A stretch of 64,000 nt of DNA, taken from contig CAZZZL010000013.1 in assembly GCA_964658655.1 (NCBI GenBank), forward strand, positions 1-64,000. The letters are read 5' to 3'. Below are positions 61,080 to 64,000 of the stretch, in pieces. The notes below the pieces were generated by a model that saw nothing but the letters and a program-made list of their open reading frames with translations, had not been told where the DNA came from and searched no databases. The position numbers and the translations under genes were made by a program. The DNA is from G963692885 sp964658655 (GTDB lineage: Bacteria > Acidobacteriota > Terriglobia > Terriglobales > Acidobacteriaceae). Numbering within the stretch: position 1 is the stretch's first letter; each line of letters opens with the position of its first letter.

Positions 61080-62054
61080 CTACATCAACAGCAGCAATTT
61101 GCCCGTGGTCTTTCGTCCTTCCAGATCACGATGCGCCTGCTTCGCTTCTTCCAGCGGATAGAGATGCTCCTTGCGCACCTTGAGCTTACCCTCTTTCACC
61201 CAGCTCAGCACTGCCCCGGCGCGCTCCTGCAGTTCTTCATGGGTCGAAATGTAGCTCCCCATCGTGGGCCGCGTCACATAGAGCGATCCCTTGGTCATCA
61301 GCTGCGTCGGCTCGAACGGCGGCACCGCACCCGAGGACGCCCCATACAGCACCATCATCCCGCGCGGCCGCAGGCAGTTCAGCGACCCCTCAAAGGTCGT
61401 CTTGCCCACGCCGTCATACACCACGTCCACACCCTTGCCGCCGGTCAGTCGCTTTGTCTCGGCTTCGAAATCCTGATCCTTGTACAGGATGATCTCGCTC
61501 GCCCCGGCCTCCCGCGCCAGTTTCGCCTTCTCGTCTGTCGACACCGTCGCGATCACCCGCGCCCCGATCGTGGCCGCCATCTGCGTCAACAGCAGCCCCA
61601 CGCCGCCAGCCGCAGCATGGACAAGGGCCGTTTCACCCTTCTTCAGCGGGAAAGTTGCGTAGCAAAGATAATGCGCCGTCATCCCCTGCAGCATCACCGC
61701 CGCGGCTGTTTCAAGATCGACCCCCTCCGGCACCTTCACCAGCCGTTCCGCCGGCACCACCGCATACTCGGCATAGCTGCCCATCACACCAGCCCAGGCG
61801 ACCGCATCGCCAACCTTCAGGCCGAAACTGTCGCCGCCCGCGCCCATCTCCGCGATGACGCCGGCACCCTCCTGCCCCAGCACAAATGGCAGCGGGCGTT
61901 TGTAGCGCCCTTCGCGGTTGTAGACATCGATGAAGTTCACCCCAGCCGCCTGCATCTTCACGAGCACTTCACCCGCCTGTGGAGAAGGCATCGCCACCTC
62001 CGACACCGTCATCACCTCAGGCCCACCCACTTCAGATATCTGAATCGCTCTCAT
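61080..62054 (-). CDS. NADPH:quinone oxidoreductase (zinc-independent MDR family)
   Basis: A 324-aa cytoplasmic enzyme of the medium-chain dehydrogenase family. I use the ATG at 62054, giving the standard start (MRAIQISEVGGPEVM); the frame is open 56 codons upstream. The substrate side has VNFIDVYNREGRYKRPLPFVLGQEGAG in two parts, and the cofactor site is ALVHAAAGGVGLLLTQMAATIG with the AAGGVG NADPH loop. The catalytic-zinc cysteine ligands are missing, as in the QOR subgroup. It probably reduces quinones in one-electron steps as a detoxifying enzyme. The gene is divergent from a small membrane protein gene. Confidence 0.9.
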   Translation of the reverse strand: MRAIQISEVGGPEVMTVSEVAMPSPQAGEVLVKMQAAGVNFIDVYNREGRYKRPLPFVLGQEGAGVIAEMGAGGDSFGLKVGDAVAWAGVMGSYAEYAVVPAERLVKVPEGVDLETAAAVMLQGMTAHYLCYATFPLKKGETALVHAAAGGVGLLLTQMAATIGARVIATVSTDEKAKLAREAGASEIILYKDQDFEAETKRLTGGKGVDVVYDGVGKTTFEGSLNCLRPRGMMVLYGASSGAVPPFEPTQLMTKGSLYVTRPTMGSYISTHEELQERAGAVLSWVKEGKLKVRKEHLYPLEEAKQAHRDLEGRKTTGKLLLLM

Positions 62055-62160
62055 GCTTGGTAAGGATGCCTTCTGCCGGCCCAATGATGAAACATACTTA
62101 CCGATAAGAAAAGACGAGGCCCCGCGGATTAAAGCTGTCAGGCTTCGCTCCCGTGAGAGC

Positions 62161-62436
62161 ATGTCTGGCATGAGAAAGTTAGCGTTGAAGTGGGCGTTTG
62201 CGGGCGCTCTACTGGGGGCCATCGGATGGTTTTCTGTCTGTGTTCTGGCGTATGGGTTACTGGACCATCAGGAAATAAGCAAGCATTGGAGGCTGATTGT
62301 TACCATTCTCTGTCCTGTGGCAATTTCGTTTAGGGTTGGCACCTTGTGGCTGTGCGCGCTAAATTGTGCATTTTATGCCGTAATCTTCTCTGCTTTAGGC
62401 TTCATCTTCAGTTGTTTGACAGCTAAAGCGGCCTGA
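62161..62436 (+). CDS. Small membrane protein of unknown function
   Basis: A 91-aa protein with ATG at 62161; a second ATG three codons later is also possible. Three hydrophobic helices can be seen (KWAFAGALLGAIGWFSVCVLAYG in parts, LIVTILCPVAISFRVGTLWL, CALNCAFYAVIFSALGFIFS). Base composition is lower in GC than in the adjacent genes, which may hint at recent gain. No known family was recognised. It is divergent from the quinone oxidoreductase. Confidence 0.55.
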   Translation: MSGMRKLALKWAFAGALLGAIGWFSVCVLAYGLLDHQEISKHWRLIVTILCPVAISFRVGTLWLCALNCAFYAVIFSALGFIFSCLTAKAA

Positions 62437-62523
62437 AGCTGACTGGCAGCCATCTTTGCCCACCCAACCCCCACTCTGCTACCCTCAACTGTTTGCCAAT
62501 CTGCCCTACTGGACATTCATCCC

Positions 62524-63717
62524 ATGGCCTACCCTTTCAAAGGCGTCGACTTCCTTAACTTCGACTCTCTCCTCTCCGACGACGAGCGCCTCGTCCGCGA
62601 TACTGCCCGCGACTTCATCGAAGACAAACTCATCCCCATCATCGAGCAGTGCAACCGCGACGGCCGCTTCCCGCGCGAACTCGTCCCGCAGATGGGCGAG
62701 ATGGGCTTCTTCGGGGCCAACCTCCACGGCTATGGCTGCGCCGGTATGTCGAACGTCCAGTACGGCCTCGTCATGCAGGAGTTTGAGCGCGGCGACTCCG
62801 GCTTCCGCAGCTTCGTCAGCGTGCAGTCCGCCCTCGTCATGTACCCCATCTACACCTTCGGTTCAGAAGAACAGAAACAGGAGTGGCTCCCCAAACTCGC
62901 GACCGGTGAAAAGCTCGGCTGCTTCGGCCTCACCGAACCCGACTTCGGGTCGAATCCCGGCGGCATGCGCACGCGCGCCCGCAAAGACGGTAACGACTAC
63001 ATCCTCAACGGCGAAAAGATGTGGATTACCTCCGGCTCCATCGCCGACGTCGCCGTCATCTGGGCCAAGGTCCAGGAAGACGGAGTCGCTGCTGAAAATG
63101 AAAAGGTCCGAGGCTTCCTCGTCGAGACCAACCGGCCCGGCTTTTCCGCCCACGATGTCAAGGGCAAATGGTCACTCCGCGCATCGATCACCTCAGGCCT
63201 TTCCATGCAGGACGTCCGCATCCCCGCCGCGAACCTCCTGCCCGGCTCCGGCGGCCTCAAGTCACCCCTCATGTGCCTTAACCAAGCCCGCTACGGCATC
63301 AGTTGGGGTGTGATCGGCGCCGCCATGTCCTGCTATGACACTGCGCTCCAGTATTCACTGCAGCGCAAACAGTTCCGCGACAGTCCCATCGCTTCGCATC
63401 AGCTCGTCCAGGAAAAGCTCACCTGGATGATCACCGAGATCAGCAAAGCCCAATTGCTCTCGTACTATTTCGGGCGGATGAAAGACACAGGAACGATCCG
63501 TTTCGAACACATCTCGATGGCAAAACGTAACAACGTATGGATGGCCTGCGAATGCGCCCGCCTCGCCCGCGACATCCTCGGCGGCGCTGGCATCACCGAC
63601 GACTTCCCCATCATGCGCCACATGATGAACCTCGAATCCGTCAAAACCTACGAAGGTACCCACGACATCCACGCCCTGATCATCGGCCAAAGCCTGACCG
63701 GTATCTCCGCCTTCTGA
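62524..63717 (+). CDS. Acyl-CoA dehydrogenase, glutaryl-CoA dehydrogenase type
   Basis: A 397-aa flavoenzyme. It begins with ATG 62524. It shows the usual three-domain acyl-CoA dehydrogenase plan: helical N-domain (ERLVRDTARDFIEDKLIP), FAD-binding beta domain (CFGLTEPDFGSNPGGMRTRA and WITSGSIADVAVIWAK) and a C-terminal helical domain (RARYGISWGVIGAA-like block and QRKQFRDSPIASHQLVQEKL). The catalytic Glu is in SVKTYEGTHDIHALIIG, the position used in the glutaryl-CoA group, and the KWSLRASITSGLSMQDVRIP stretch supports that group. It would oxidise and decarboxylate glutaryl-CoA in lysine/tryptophan breakdown, though this substrate is inferred. The gene stands alone in the window. Confidence 0.88.
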   Translation: MAYPFKGVDFLNFDSLLSDDERLVRDTARDFIEDKLIPIIEQCNRDGRFPRELVPQMGEMGFFGANLHGYGCAGMSNVQYGLVMQEFERGDSGFRSFVSVQSALVMYPIYTFGSEEQKQEWLPKLATGEKLGCFGLTEPDFGSNPGGMRTRARKDGNDYILNGEKMWITSGSIADVAVIWAKVQEDGVAAENEKVRGFLVETNRPGFSAHDVKGKWSLRASITSGLSMQDVRIPAANLLPGSGGLKSPLMCLNQARYGISWGVIGAAMSCYDTALQYSLQRKQFRDSPIASHQLVQEKLTWMITEISKAQLLSYYFGRMKDTGTIRFEHISMAKRNNVWMACECARLARDILGGAGITDDFPIMRHMMNLESVKTYEGTHDIHALIIGQSLTGISAF

Positions 63718-63736
63718 ACTCGCCGTTCGGGCACAC

Positions 63737-63874
63737 ACGCCTTTGGCGTATATGCTCCCGTTGGTCGCACATAGACTTGCCTTCAAGACGCTAGTGCCAA
63801 CAAATGTCGATACCGCCAACTTCAGGTTTGTCATCCCGACCGAACGCAGCGCAGTGGAGAGATCTGCGTTTCTC
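63737..63874 (+). repeat. Two-part interspersed repeat, copy B
   Basis: The left module at 63737-63769 (ACGCCTTTGGCGTATATGC, then TCCCGTTGGTCGCA) starts with an ACGCC/GGCGT hairpin. The right module at 63826-63874 begins GTTTGTCATCCCGACCGAAC and ends TCTGCGTTTCTC. It matches copy A at 41232-41400 in order and orientation, and begins 19 bp after the acyl-CoA dehydrogenase stop. Confidence 0.6.
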
Positions 63875-63899
63875 CCCATCGCGCAGGTATCAACGAAAA

Positions 63900-64000
63900 A
63901 TGTTCGAGCAGGAGCCTAGGCCCGAAGCATACTTGTCGAGGTGGTTCGTCGCCTCGGGTTTCGTGGGCGTCGTCACCGCTGGCGCTTTGACGATTCTTCT
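63900..64000 (+). CDS. Possible start of a membrane protein gene (partial, off window)
   Basis: From the ATG at 63900 an open frame runs to the right edge (about 33 codons). It encodes a short polar start (FEQEPRPEAYLSR) followed by a hydrophobic stretch (WFVASGFVGVVTAGALTILL), as in a membrane-anchored protein. No strong ribosome site is seen. Too short to identify; it could be chance. Confidence 0.35.
   Translation, partial: MFEQEPRPEAYLSRWFVASGFVGVVTAGALTIL

Noticed and set aside
62456..63313. Plus-strand open frame (285 codons) overlapping the acyl-CoA dehydrogenase
   Set aside because: It is out of frame with the intact dehydrogenase gene and its translation is Ser/Pro-rich, the usual artefact of GC-rich third positions.
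1..64000. CRISPR array, prophage or complete insertion sequence
   Set aside because: I saw no array of regular direct repeats, no phage structural genes and no transposase frame with terminal repeats in the window.

Overview
The window looks like a stretch of an Acidobacteriota chromosome, most likely class Terriglobia (Acidobacteriaceae or a close relative). The evidence is two very large TonB-dependent receptors with an N-terminal carboxypeptidase-regulatory-like domain (the 'Oar' type abundant in this group), tandem CRTAC1/ASPIC-UnbV proteins beside a TPR protein, bacterial Ig-like repeats on a secreted glycosidase, moderately high GC and dense coding on both strands. This placement is inferred from gene content; there is no rRNA gene in the window, and I recognised no tRNA or CRISPR array.

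Layout. 1-11 kb (minus strand): a polysaccharide-use region with a secreted GH38 alpha-mannosidase running off the left edge, a 1255-aa TonB-dependent receptor and a secreted GH39 glycosidase, then a formamidopyrimidine-DNA glycosylase. 11-18 kb (plus): an EfpL/YeiP-type elongation factor, a secreted TPR protein, two CRTAC1 paralogues (one with a Tat signal, one with a Sec signal) and a small secreted protein, closed by a strong bidirectional terminator. 18-24 kb: a second receptor, facing away from a GntR/LacI-hybrid regulator, and an AIM24-family protein. 24-34 kb: ferredoxin-type nitrite reductase, a lone ABC ATPase, ArgJ, a degenerate E1-alpha-like protein, GpmI, an acyltransferase-3 membrane protein and enolase. 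34-42 kb: a TrbI/VirB10-like secreted protein, a Ser/Thr kinase with TPRs, a Phd/VapC-type toxin-antitoxin pair, a sodium:solute symporter with a small membrane partner, and an orphan Xre/ParS-type antitoxin. 42-52 kb: an MscS-type channel, CyaY, a WaaE-like glycosyltransferase, FdhF with a DUF1641 protein, homoserine dehydrogenase and a TM-helix membrane protein. 51-58 kb: a GlgE-pathway cluster (GlgE, a TreS-maltokinase fusion, and a GT-A-type glycosyltransferase). 58-64 kb: a DUF4262-like protein, a flavin disulfide reductase, a DUF4126 protein, a quinone oxidoreductase, a small membrane protein and a glutaryl-CoA-type acyl-CoA dehydrogenase.

How the genes fit together. Receptors plus secreted GH38/GH39 enzymes suggest uptake and breakdown of plant or microbial glycans. 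GlgE/TreS/maltokinase turns trehalose into alpha-glucan. Enolase and GpmI are neighbouring glycolytic genes. FdhF/DUF1641 and NirA are redox and nitrogen-assimilation functions.

The points I consider most worth a second look are: a two-part interspersed repeat with a compensatory base-pair change, found directly downstream of two genes; an E1-alpha-like protein that has lost the thiamine-diphosphate motif; clear operator-like inverted repeats in front of the toxin-antitoxin pair and of the orphan antitoxin; an enolase terminator embedded in the end of the convergent gene; and a GT-A enzyme of unknown product attached to the GlgE cluster. No wholly new multi-gene system is proven by sequence reading alone.
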